Origin: Allacma fusca
Lineage: Eukaryota > Arthropoda > Collembola > Symphypleona > Sminthuridae
Direction: 5' to 3'
Length of the DNA stretch: 64,000 nucleotides
NCBI GenBank assembly: GCA_947179485.1
Contig: OX359246.1
Span: 15,996,001 to 16,060,000, forward strand
Below are positions 46,154-56,911 of the stretch, piece after piece (the first letter of the stretch is position 1; each line of letters begins with the position of its first letter). The translations under genes were made by a program, and so were the position numbers. The notes below the pieces were generated by a model. That model ran no database searches, had not been told where the DNA came from, and saw only the letters and a list, made by a program, of their open reading frames with translations.

Positions 46154-46798
46154 ATTTTGACCAGTTACAGGTAATTTATGCTTTTGTGACAAATTTTAGC
46201 CAATGTAAGGTTTATCTCGCGAAATTAAAAAATTAAACATGCAAATTTTAAAATGTTCCATAAATAAATGTAACCTAAATTTCCGTGCAACTTGTGGCCG
46301 GAACAAGCGCAAACTGTCCCAAACGTCTTTGCAAGTTTGGTTATTGGACCAAGGTTATAGGTTCACACAAAGTTTCATTTCGATCCTCGAAATCCACCCC
46401 CGGTAGGTTTCCTTGTAAGACCACTAAAAACAATTATCAATGTTGTTCCAGTCTCTCAGCATATTTTACCGCTTTACTTTTCTCATCTCTTTTCCTATAT
46501 TATTGATGCAATTACTGATTCCCTGCATCCAGATTGCTTACTTCAAAGATATCTTCGAAACTTAAAATTTTGAAGGACATAAAACTTGATTGAGGCTATT
46601 GTCAATATTATTGTTTTTAAATATAATTTCGTAAAAAAAAGATCCGATTGAACGTGTCCCTGCAAAATAATTACCTGTGTCAGTGGTTTCAGAGATGAGC
46701 TTACAGACTGCCAGCGTTTGCAACTTAGAAATATTTGCTAACTTATTCTCCTTAAAATGGGGACATTGAAAGTATTTGTAAAACGAAAGCTTACATAG
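46154..46798. other. Gene-less stretch
   Basis: Short frames only (46285-46506 plus strand), none with a domain or splice pattern. Ends at the hAT target site. Confidence 0.4.
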
Positions 46799-47272
46799 GC
46801 CATGTCTAGGGTTTGTCGATTTTTAAATGCCTTAGGTATTTTGCCTGCCCGGTATTTTTTGCCAGTAGCAAGGCAAAAAAAACAATTTATGCCTTCTTTT
46901 TGCCCTTAAAAATAAATGCCGGGCAAAAAGGCAAAAAATGAATGGCAAAAATGGCAAAATATATGGCAACAAAATAAAATCTCACGAAAAATCTTTTGCG
47001 GGGCATGTTGAGGTGCAGTATTTTGTCATGAAAGTCAAACCTGTTTAGCAGATTCAACAACGATGAGTATGCTTTCAAAATTGACACCATTATAAATCGA
47101 AAATTTGGAACAAATGTGAGAATGATGGTCTATTTGTTTTCAATTTGTAATTTTAGTATACATCCAAAAAGGTTTAAATATCATAATAATCGACAATACT
47201 TATCCATTTTGCCACCTTTTGGGAACTCTTATATCTAAGTCGAAACTATCGCCAAAAATCTGCGAACACAAA

Positions 47273-50200
47273 CTAATAATTTTCCAAATCACTATCAGAA
47301 TACGGTTCCTCAAGTATCAATATTGTTTCAAGCTCATCGTCGGTTTCTTCATCGCCTTCATCAATTTCATTGAGGCTATTAACATCCGACAAAGTGTCTG
47401 CAAATAAGTAATTGTATATCGAATCCACGACCCCACATTCTTTTGCTTGTTTTGACTTTGCCTTAAGCTCTTCTTTTAAACCCCATTTGACCCTCATCAT
47501 TTTTTCAGCCTTCGTAGAATGTAGTCGATTTCGGTACTTTGGTTGCATAGCAGCTTGTTCCGAAAAGCTGCGCTCAACGCCAGCACTCGTTGCTGGTATC
47601 GAAAATAATCGCAGAGCAATTTTGGAAAGCAAGTTGGTCTGCTCAAAAGATTCCATATTTTTCCAGTAGGCAATTGTGTCGGAGCAAGAAAGCATTGAGA
47701 TTTCGAATATTCCAGTCTTATGTCTATACATTGTCAATTGAGTTGCGAGCATATTTTTCTCTTCTTCGGTTCCAAATCCACAATTCGACGAAAAGGAGTC
47801 CAGGGCTTGCAAAACATTTATAATTTGATCTTCGTTTTGCTGGAATCGAACCCCACGATATTTTGGATCTAACATATTTGCAACAAAGTACAGGTCATCA
47901 AAGTTTTCGGTCGAAATACGACGCAAAACTATAGATTTAAGCTTATTCCAGTCAGTGTTTGAAAGCAAAGTTGGACAACTGAATTTAATAGTGTTTTCCG
48001 AATCTTCCACGTAGTATCGCTTTAGTATCATCAGAATTTCGGCGACATCGGATAGCTTTGAATTGTCCTTTTCCACGAATGCTATGGCTGTAAAAACATC
48101 GGAATTTATCATTCAGCTCCTCTGGTTTGCGTTGACGAGACTCACAAAAATTATGGAGTTGCTAGTTGTTACATCAATGCAATTACGAACGCAGTAGGCT
48201 CTGTTCTAGAATTAGTATCTATAAAAGCAGTTACCATTAATTATAGGTGTCAACAACTTGAAGGCTTCATCAATTTTGTTCCAAAACGCATCATCCTTCA
48301 CAATATTTTTAACAGAATACGACAAGTTGCAGTCGGCACTCACAGCAAGGCGAAGAAGGACTGGTTTCGATCTTCTTAGTTTATAAATCATGTCTTTGAT
48401 AGCAAACCATCTTGTTTCTGCTGGAAGCGAAAGTGTAACTGGTTTAACATCTCTGCCCTTTGCCGTTTGTTCTTCTGCGTATTTGACAAACTCTTCTTTA
48501 AAGGAAGCTAGTTTTAATTTGGATCCCTTAATTTCTACCACAACTGATTTAGCTTTTTTTAGAACTGTATTTAGACCAGGCAACTTCGACAAATCTTTGG
48601 CAAGATTGGTAAACACATGTGAAGCGCAACTAATGGACAACACGCTGGGGTTCCTTTCGGAAAACATATTTCTTGCCTTGAGATTTGCTCCTTGATCACT
48701 TTTTACAGCTGCAATGTTTTCGATTCCAATATCATTAGCAGTGTCATCCAGGTATTTCAGTATAACAGCGTGGGTTTGCGATACTGCACCTGTATTTTAA
48801 CAGGAAGTGACGTAGTTACATATCCCAAAAAAGTAAAATGTATGTGGCGATGGGAAGAATCCGCACATTCATTCAAATTAAAAATGGGCAATATTGTATG
48901 GGCATCATTATTATAAGCAATTTACCTGTTTCGAAGCTTTTGTAAAATATTCTTGTTTCCGTTGTAGAGAGGAGTATGTTCACAACCCCAAGTCCATTCA
49001 CATTTTCCCATCCATCAAGTTCTACTGTTATATTCTTCATTTCATCCAACTTGTTTTTATTTTCAACCATAACTGTTTTCTCTAATGTATTAAGTAATCC
49101 TCCCGCAACGCTCCGTTCTGATGGAATTTTAAAACTTGCTCCCAATTTTTCAAAGAAGCTTTTGAGATAATAGTTCTGTGTCCAATGAAATGGGACGTTA
49201 CCAGATATCAATGCCTTAACGAATTCAAGTTCCAAATCCTTTTGCTTTCCTTTTGATATTACTACAACGTGATGATCAAGTTTCGTTTGCTTATGTTTTG
49301 AAAAGCCACATGTTTTGGTTAGGGAATTTGATGAGGCTGTCGCAGGAATATTACCTGGAGTTAAGGCATCGGAGTCTGTTTTTTTCAATACGGTCATTCC
49401 CATATTGAAGCATTTTTTTGGACTATGTACATATTATGTACATAAATACATTTTTAATAGCGTAGATACTGCTGACAACAAAAATTATTGGCATACAGTC
49501 AACCAATCCCAAATTATTACAAAATATATTTGGGACTAGTTGTGCTGCGGCACGGTCCCAAAGAATGGAGCGTGATAGGGCCTTCTGTTTACCTCGAAGG
49601 CGCTGCGCGTGTATTGCGTTACAGAAGCCTCCTCTCCTCGTCTACTTTAGCAAGCAAGCAATGTTTGCATGCTTGCTGTATGTACACACATGCAATCTAC
49701 CCGTCACTTACGTCGTGAATGAACCCTTACATATGTATGTATACAAAATGCCCGTGTCGGTTTTTTTCTGTTTTCGCGGTGAGCACAACCTAATACGCGA
49801 TTTTTTAAAATTTTCTTTCGTCGTTCATATGAAGCCTTACATTTTGAAGTAAAAAAATTATGCAGATTAGGTTGTGCTCACCGTGAAAAAAAATCCGTAA
49901 TGAGCAAAAAATGCAATGTAATTTTTTTTACAAAATCCGCTATAATTATCCCACGTTGTCCAAAAAAATCATGAAGCAACCTTAAGTTCCTATAACAATT
50001 AAAACACATGCAAAATAAAAATACTTGAGTTATTAAGGCTGGTAAAAATTATTGAAATTTTCGGGCTTTTTCGGGTTTCTGCCTTAGCAGTACGATTTTC
50101 CGACCGCATTTCATCCCGAAAATTGCTATGATGTACATGCACATTAAGTGGTATACATACAAATAATTAACGACTTGATGACTTTTTCGTTGTCCGTTTT

Positions 50201-50542
50201 CAAAAATACAGACTCATCGTTTAATTCCTCGTCGGTTTCATTTTCATCGCTGAGTTGTACAGACGCTTCTAAATCTTGTAGTCTTGAATTGCCGGAATTT
50301 TTACGGAATTGTCGTTTAATATCAACTGAAGCTTGCTTGCACGTTGATGTGTGCAGTGTACATTTAATTGAATGCTTTCTTTGAACGTTACCACAAAAAT
50401 TACACTTTACATTGCACGTTCCAGAACTTGTACCTGAAACTGCGGTCCAGTGTAACCAGATTTTATTTTCCGGTCGTCCCCTCGTTTTGGTTGCCATATA
50501 GTTGGCCACAGGATCAGACGGAGATAATCCACAGAAAATCAA
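47273..50542 (-). CDS. hAT transposase, BED-finger type (about 750 aa, four exons)
   Basis: Exons 50157-50542, 48926-49422, 48235-48789 and 47273-48087 total 2253 bases and join in phase (donors GTATAC, GTAAAT, GTAACT, acceptors ag). Exon 1 carries a BED-like finger (WLHWTAVSG, CNFCG, then H and C of LHTSTC) followed by an acidic stretch. Exon 2 has VELDGWENVNG with the likely first catalytic Asp. Exon 3 has KSDQGANLKARNMF (second Asp region) and LPAETRW. Exon 4 has NSKLSDVAEIL and the C-terminal dimerisation block with SAGVERSFSEQAA, where the Glu completes the triad. The Met at 50497 (MATKTRGRP) is an alternative start. No stop or frameshift is seen, so the gene may be active. Confidence 0.85.
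49777..49883. mobile_element. Small fold-back insert inside the hAT intron 1
   Basis: cggtgagcacaacctaat (49777-49794) and its exact reverse complement (49866-49883) enclose 71 bases. The arms extend imperfectly outward (tttcg / gaaaa). It lies between transposase exons 1 and 2, so it may be a nested MITE or a structural element of the intron. Confidence 0.6.
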
Positions 50543-50713
50543 AATAATACAAACAAGTATATGCTCACATAAGGTTCACGATGCATTGACATGCTACTAC
50601 GTGCACGGAGAAACCGGTACTTTGCACGTTTAGCCTATTTTAAAGTTAGCCACGGTCGGAGCAAGCACTAATGATGGCGGAAATAGAGCGTTCCATGAGC
50701 TTCGTTAATTTAT

Positions 50714-50806
50714 GCCAATTTTGCAATGGCAAAAAATATTAAATGCCAATTTTGCCATGGCAAAAAATATTAAATGCCAATTTTGCCATGGCAAAAAATA
50801 TTAAAT
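50714..50806. repeat. Three tandem 31-bp units in the hAT subterminal region
   Basis: The 31-bp unit begins gccaattttgccatggcaaa and occurs three times with one mismatch. Each unit contains the palindrome ttgccatggcaa. Probable transposase binding array. Confidence 0.8.
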
Positions 50807-51054
50807 GCCAATTCCGCCAGAATGGCATAAAAAATCATTTTTTGCCCATGTGAATAAATGCCCTAAATGCCTGCCAAATATGCCTGCCAAATTTGCCATT
50901 TATCCCATGGCATTTAAAAATCGACAAACCCTAGCCATGTCTATTTAGATAGTAGCACAGACACATGAACTTACAATTAGTTTAACGTGCCTCAAGTAAT
51001 GTTACACATACAGAATAATACAGTATCAACTGATTGACTAGCACACACATCCTT

Positions 51055-52034
51055 TTAATTTTTCTTTAACGCTCCTTCCTTGTCCTTAATTATTTTGTCT
51101 ACTTCATCATCTAAATGAAAATTAATCGGCTTATCGAATCCCATGATTCTGCCATAATGCACAGGATCATTAAAAGTATTAGGGGCTACAAATAATGGTA
51201 TTTGCTTCTTCCCATTCGTCGTATCTTGCTCTATCAAAATAGTACTAAAAGGTCCGGGCACATCTGGAACAACAACTTCCTCCAGTTTGAAAGGAATCTG
51301 TAAAATACAGGCAAACTATATTACACAAAATCAAAACTTACTATCACTAATACCTCAACCTCGCCCCCACCCAAATACTACCATCATTACAAAATAACTA
51401 CTCGGAAGTTTCCATGAAAGAAAATAATTCTCAACAAAATTAAATATAAAAGATTCTTCGAAAGCCGATGCTACCAAAAATACTCAATCATTTTAAAACT
51501 CACTTCTTTCCTCCGGTTAAAAAAGTTGAAGGTAGCCGCCGTGTACGAATCAGTATCTGGCTCATAATATATTTCCGTCACGTATTTCTTTGCTATTGAA
51601 TGAATCAGAATTGGCGTGACAAATGTGAAAAATCCTGTAATAGAAACAGCTGCAATATTCGCCCCTATTGACGACTCAGCTAATTTCGACAAAATCACTG
51701 GCTGCATCATGAGGCCCATTGCTGATGTAGTTAGCGAAAAAAATTTCAAACTCCTAATTTGAGATTTCAAAGCTCCTTCGTACACAATCAGTCGTCCTTC
51801 CGGGTCCTTTGGTACGTCTGGATTCTCAAACTTATTTCTCAACCCTTCTTGAACCTTCTCTTCCAAAATACTACTCCTATTCATACATACAGGAGTTATC
51901 CGGCTCCAGGATCCATTTTGACTTGTGGATATTGAAACTGCAAGAATACGTTCAGGGTTTCCTTTGACGAACTGCTGGGCCAAATTTAATTTTTGTAAGA
52001 GCCTACCACGGGCAGGTGTCAGTATTCTGAACAT
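51055..52034 (-). CDS. TMEM70: TMEM70 homologue, mitochondrial
   Basis: Exon 1 (51504-52034, 177 codons) and exon 2 (51055-51297, 80 codons plus stop) join in phase 0 (donor GTGAGT, acceptor tttacag), giving 257 residues. The N-terminus is basic and Ser-rich with no acids for the first about 25 residues, like a mitochondrial presequence. The core GRLIVYEGALKSQIRSLKFF, LTTSAMGLMMQP, ITGFFTFVTPILIHSIAKKY, VTEIYYEPDTDSYTA has two hydrophobic hairpin segments. It ends FNDPVHYGRIMGFDKPINFH. This order is that of TMEM70, an inner-membrane protein that helps ATP synthase (and complex I) assembly. It looks intact and is the only conserved single-copy-type gene in the window. Confidence 0.88.
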
Positions 52035-53930
52035 TTTTCCTTTTGTATAATTTCAACCAAGCCAGAGGTTTATTCTGCAATTAAAATATTAAAGACCAGA
52101 AATTAAAATCAATTTTTTTGTAATGAAATCAACCAAGTTAAGGAAACTAGAAACTTTAATTTGTTTATACACACTTCCAATTACTAATTCAAAAGACATA
52201 AAATAACTTTAGAATAATATTCTTAGATTCTAATTTATAATAATTATACTTTTATTCTTATTAGAGCTCAAATGTTGTTGATACCTTATAATAAGAAGTT
52301 GCAGTTTCAGCCCCAGTTTCCACACGTGTAATTTTGCTTTGGCTCTCGGCACCGTAATGAGCCCAGCAGTGGAGCTCTCGTTCACATTCCCCGCAAAAAG
52401 ACCACAGAAGGGCGTCACGGGTTAAGCATATACTCACGGGCTACATCAATGTCGGGATGTCTCACGGTTAAACTCAACCAACAAAACCATGACCCGACAC
52501 TTTGTAGTCAAATATAACTAATGCTGGACGTATCCTAATTTTCTGCTTAAATGTTTACAAATAATCCCCAGTCAGAATTTTGTGGTTCGTAATCCTCAAT
52601 CTTGGTTTCAAAGGAAGAATCCTGAAAGAATAGTCGTGCAATCCTGACTTGCATTTTTAAAGCAAAATATTTTTTTATTGACTTTCACAGCCTATAAACT
52701 GATTATTTGTAATTCCCTTAAAAGAATTCAATTTAAATAATCTGTGATCAATAATTGATAGGAATTTGCAGTGGGCCCTGGGCCCAAATGATGGCATGAG
52801 CAGTCCCCGCTCATCAGTTGAGAGTAAACCATTAAAATATATGCATAAAATCTGGAGGCAGATTTTAAAAAAATGTAATCCTTAGGGGACGTTTACATAT
52901 TGTGTACACACCTTTGCCATAATTTTGTTTACCATCCGTTTTGCGCAATTTAGGCAGTAAGATTTTTTACACCCCCCCCCCCCATTCTGTGGTTTACGCA
53001 AACAATGTGAAAAATAAAATTGAGTAGAAATGTAGTAAATTAAATTAACTTTCTGCGTGACATATACATATCTTCTTAGCCCAGCAGCAAATACAAAAGG
53101 GAAAAAATTAGATTCCTCTGTTTTATAATATATTTTCTTCATGGTTTTTCAACAGTTGTTGCATTTTCCTTACTCAACAACTATGGAATAAGGGTTCAAG
53201 AAAGTGTAGCAACGAGGTCAAGAGGTGACCAAATATTTTAAACAAATATTGATGCAATGGTATTTTTAATCCAATTTTGTATTTTTCAATTAATGAAACA
53301 GATATACTATTTTTGTGGCTAAATCTGACTTCACACTTTTGCTAGCTAACTAAATTATTCCTTCTAGCGATTGTCTGTTTTGTTTGGTTAAGTGCTTTTT
53401 TTAAATTTAATACACTAGCGTCAAAGTATGTCAATGAAGTCCAACAAAATATTTGCAAAGTACGTATGTATACATAAATATATAGTGCTAAAATAAAACA
53501 ACGTCAATCAATAATATGTAATCCCAAATATTTGTTAAGTAATTTGACTGGCGCTAGTTTCTAAGACTTTCGTCTCACTCTTCTTGTATGTAATGACAAG
53601 CTGAGATTATCCCATCTGAATGTATCTACAAGCTAAATCAAACCCCACGACATTTACTTTAAAACGTCATGAAAATCCGGTTGTGGTGTCGTAATGAGCC
53701 CAGTCTACTGTACTTTACCAGATGTCAGTAAAATTTATATGAAGTCTGGATTTTTACTTGGTGGGTTGATGTAATGCAGCAGCATTAAAAATATTTGCTA
53801 CTGAAAATACTAAGAAGTATACTTGGGCTCTATTATCAAAATAAAAAGCATTTGAATTGAACAGTAGACTTGTAACCCTTAAATTTCTCCTGTAGACTGC
53901 TTAGCCAAATAGTAGCTAGTGTACTCAAAT
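52035..53930. other. Gene-less stretch
   Basis: Holds the probable promoter/leader of the TMEM70 gene at its left edge and a run of about 13 C at 52970-52983. Short frames (52230-52418, 52882-53142) have no support. Confidence 0.4.
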
Positions 53931-54015
53931 ATATCGTCATTGAAGAGGCAAAATGGTCTACGTGTACATGATTATGTACAGCACTTAGTCCATTTGCCTC
54001 TTCAGCGACGTTATA
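53931..54015 (+). ncRNA. Pre-miRNA-like hairpin (candidate)
   Basis: The left arm atatcgtcattgaagaggca (continuing aaatgg) pairs with the right arm ccatttgcctcttcag (continuing cgacgttat). It has one bulge, a two-base mismatch and a few mispairs near the base, about 22 pairs in all. The apical part tgtacat/atgtaca pairs again around a gatt loop with an asymmetric internal loop in between. Size and shape fit an animal microRNA precursor; an old fold-back transposon is the main alternative. Expression cannot be judged. Confidence 0.35.
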
Positions 54016-54109
54016 TCAAATATGAACTTCATTCAAAAGAATTTCACAAAAACGTACATATGGCTCTTTGCTCTACCAAAGAATCAAAATCTGCAGTCTC
54101 CATAACTGT

Positions 54110-54555
54110 TCCCTTCTACACACAAAGCTGTGAGTGGCAGACTGGTTCCGCATAATAATTTGACTTGTAATTAAAATAAATATTAAACATTTGTGTGCGT
54201 GGGTTTCCGCCAGTCCAAAAAAACTGAAGGATTCAAAGTCGAAATGAAATGGAGTGTCACCTTCATTTTCGTTAAAAGTGTCACTTTATTAAATTTACCC
54301 ACAACTATTCACTTCAATACACATAGATGTGAGTGCAGAAGACTGGTTGATTATAATAATTCGACTTCTAATTAAAAGAATTATTAAACATTTGTGTGGG
54401 TGGTTTTCAATCAATCGACAAGAAAACTTGAAGGAATCAAAATCGAAATGAATGGGAGTGTCACCTTGATTTTCATTAAAAGTGATAGTTTATTAAATTT
54501 TAATAATTCTGACAAGAACACAAAGTTATGGCGTTTCGAGTGTAATGGTAAGAAT
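54110..54555. repeat. Two tandem copies of a chemoreceptor-flank repeat
   Basis: Two units (about 54110-54305 and 54310-54555) share tggcagactggtt/gcagaagactggtt, attaaacatttgtgtg, gaaggattcaaagtcgaaat and cattaaaagtg blocks. A third copy lies at 55520-55760, each time just downstream (minus strand) of a receptor gene. Confidence 0.7.
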
Positions 54556-54583
54556 GTAATGGTAACAATTTAAACGTTTACTT

Positions 54584-55457
54584 TTAGGCATCTTTATATG
54601 TTACAACAACATTCACGGAATTAACGAAAATAATAGAGACCATCGTGAGGACCAAACCGTAGTCAGCGTGATAGAACGACCCAATTGCAACCCTCAAGGG
54701 CTGACACGATCTACAGAATTTGCGAAACCACAAAGGATCCTTTTTCTTCTTCCAAGATTGCATCGATTCTTTTGACGTTTCATACACACGAGCCAAGTGC
54801 TTGAACAAGAGGCAAGCCAGAACCATTAGGAAAGTACCAGCAAAGAGACCTCTGGGTTGATGTAATGCAACAGCACTAAAAATATTTGCCACTGAAAATA
54901 CTATGAAGTACAATTGAGCTCCTAAAGCCCAAAGCCCAAAATCCAAAACTTGTATTGAACAACTTCTGAACAATTTTCAGCTCGTGGTAGAAATGATAGA
55001 TGGATTCATTCGTCATGGCAGATTTTGGGTTCCACATTAAAGATATCACTCTATGGTTATAAAATAATATTTTTATATTCAAACTTTCCGGCCATTTTTA
55101 TATTTAAAATATTTTTATTCCTATACCTTAATTCCTTTATCACTGGCAAGACTGCTTCTACGTAGCAGATGGCAGTAACAATGTTAAAAGTTGGCATGAA
55201 GTATTGAACGACATTCATTTAGCTATTAAAAATAGCATTCAATAGAATGATGTTTTTGCTCAACTTCCTAGGTTGAGACGCCAGAGACGTGAGGAACATC
55301 GGAGCATCCGGTCTTTTGAGCGCTGCTAACGATTTTCCCAGGACGAACAGCGATGGAGGAATGAGTACGAAGGAAATCATACGGGAAATTTTTCTGTTAC
55401 TTTTGTCCGTATTCCGTTTTGTGTTTCCGAAACTCTTGTTTGATTTCGCTTTTGATA
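54584..55457 (-). pseudogene. Chemoreceptor family 2, copy A, truncated and disabled
   Basis: Two exons are visible: 55127-55457 (acceptor atag, donor GTATAG) with KISRMISFVLIP, ALKRPDAPMFLTSLASQPRK and TAICYVEAVLPVIKELR; and 54584-55050 (acceptor ccatag) with MTNESIYHFYHELKIVQKLF, LHQPRGLFAGTFLMVLACLL, SWKKKKDPLWFRKFCRSCQP, LRVAIGSFYHADYGL and the end NSVNVVVTYKDA. The multi-helix layout and C-terminal TY..., with a conserved SFY/Y motif, suggest a gustatory receptor. Lesions: TAA at about 55220 where copy B has Tyr; a 7-base tandem duplication gggcttt near 54925 that shifts the frame; and the first exon present in copy B is missing. Confidence 0.75.
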
Positions 55458-55519
55458 CTATGGATTACACATATACAGTTTTATAATTTAATTGTAAAGA
55501 CATCCTGTATTGATTTGGT

Positions 55520-55760
55520 GTGCTTTAAAAGTGCTGGCATACGTGGCAGACTGGTTGAGCATAATTATTCAACTTCTAATTAAAGTAAATATCAGATATT
55601 TGTGTAGGTAGTTTCGAGTCAAAAAGAAACCCTGAAGGATTCAAAGTCGAAATGAAAAGGATTGTCAAGCATTTCCATTAAAAGTGACACTTCATTAAAT
55701 TTTAATAATTCAGACAGAAGAAGAGAAAGCTATGGCGCTACGAGTGTATTGGAAGGAATA
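55520..55760. repeat. Third copy of the chemoreceptor-flank repeat
   Basis: Contains tggcagactggttgagcata, gaaggattcaaagtcgaaat and cattaaaagtgacacttcat blocks in the same order as 54110-54555. Its position downstream of copy B supports tandem duplication of receptor plus 3' flank. Confidence 0.7.
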
Positions 55761-56911
55761 CACAACATAAATAATTAATTCTAGGTATCTTTATAGGTCA
55801 CAATAACATTCACGGAATTATCGATAATAAGAGACCATAGTGAGGATCAAACCGTAGTCAGCGTAATAAAACGACCCGATTGAAACCCTCAATGGCTGAC
55901 ACGATCTACAGAATTTTCTAAACCACAAAGGATCCTTTTTCTTCTTCCAAGATTCCATCGATTCCTTTGACGTTTCATACACACGAGCCAAGTACTTGAA
56001 TAGGAGGCAACCCATGGCTGTTAGAAAAGCACCAGCAAAGAAACCTTTAGGTTGATGCAATACAATACCATTAAATATATTTGCCACAGAAAATGTTTCA
56101 AAGTACAATTGAGCTACTAAAGCCCAGTATTTCAAAGTTTCATTGAACAATTTCTGAATAATTTTCAGCTCATGGTACATATGACAGATGGTTTCGTTTG
56201 TCAATGAGGATTTCTGGTTCAATTCTGATGATGTCACTGTATTTATATTTGAGAAATAAAATATTACTTGAAATATTATAAATTTGTATATTTCATGTGT
56301 TTATTTATCTCCTCACCTCAATTCCTTTAACACTGGCAGGACTGCTTCCACGTAGCAGATGGCCGTAATAGTGTTAACAACTGGCATAAAATTCTGAGCA
56401 AGAGAAATGTAGCAGTTGAAAATAGTGTTCAAAAGAATGATGCCCTTGCTCAACTTCCGAGGTTGCGACGCCAAGGACGTGAGGAACATCGGAGCTTCCG
56501 GTCTTTTCAGAGCTACTAATGAATTTCTCAGGACGAGCAGCACGGAAGGGATCAATAGAAATGAAATTATCCGGGAAATTTTTCTACTTTTGTTTGACGT
56601 TCTTTTAATGTTTTCAAAGCCCTTGGATGGTTTCTTTTCTGGTACTGTGAATCATACAAATTATAAATACATAATGTTAATATTTGTGTCATTGGCCATG
56701 CAGCGCACGGAAGGACATTCTTTGAAAATCCTCGTACCTTGAAATGTTTTCGCAATTTTAATGAGGCTGTTGACAAGCAGAGGGTAATTCTCATTGAAAA
56801 ACACTGTATTGACCGTACTGATGCTCATGATCACGAAAGATGTGATCATATAGAGTTCCTGGAATTTCTCACCAGGGAGCAATTTTTTATTTTGGACTAT
56901 TCCAAAGGCCC

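Larger units (their letters stand above)
46807..50933 (-). mobile_element. hAT DNA transposon (4127 bp), apparently autonomous
   Basis: Terminal inverted repeats of 25 bp are identical (46807-46831 and 50909-50933; TAGGGTTTGTCG... start). The target duplication is gccatgtc at 46799-46806 and 50934-50941. Subterminal DNA on both sides is crowded with atgcc/ggcaaa motifs, likely transposase binding sites. It contains a four-exon transposase gene with all junctions in phase. Confidence 0.95.
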
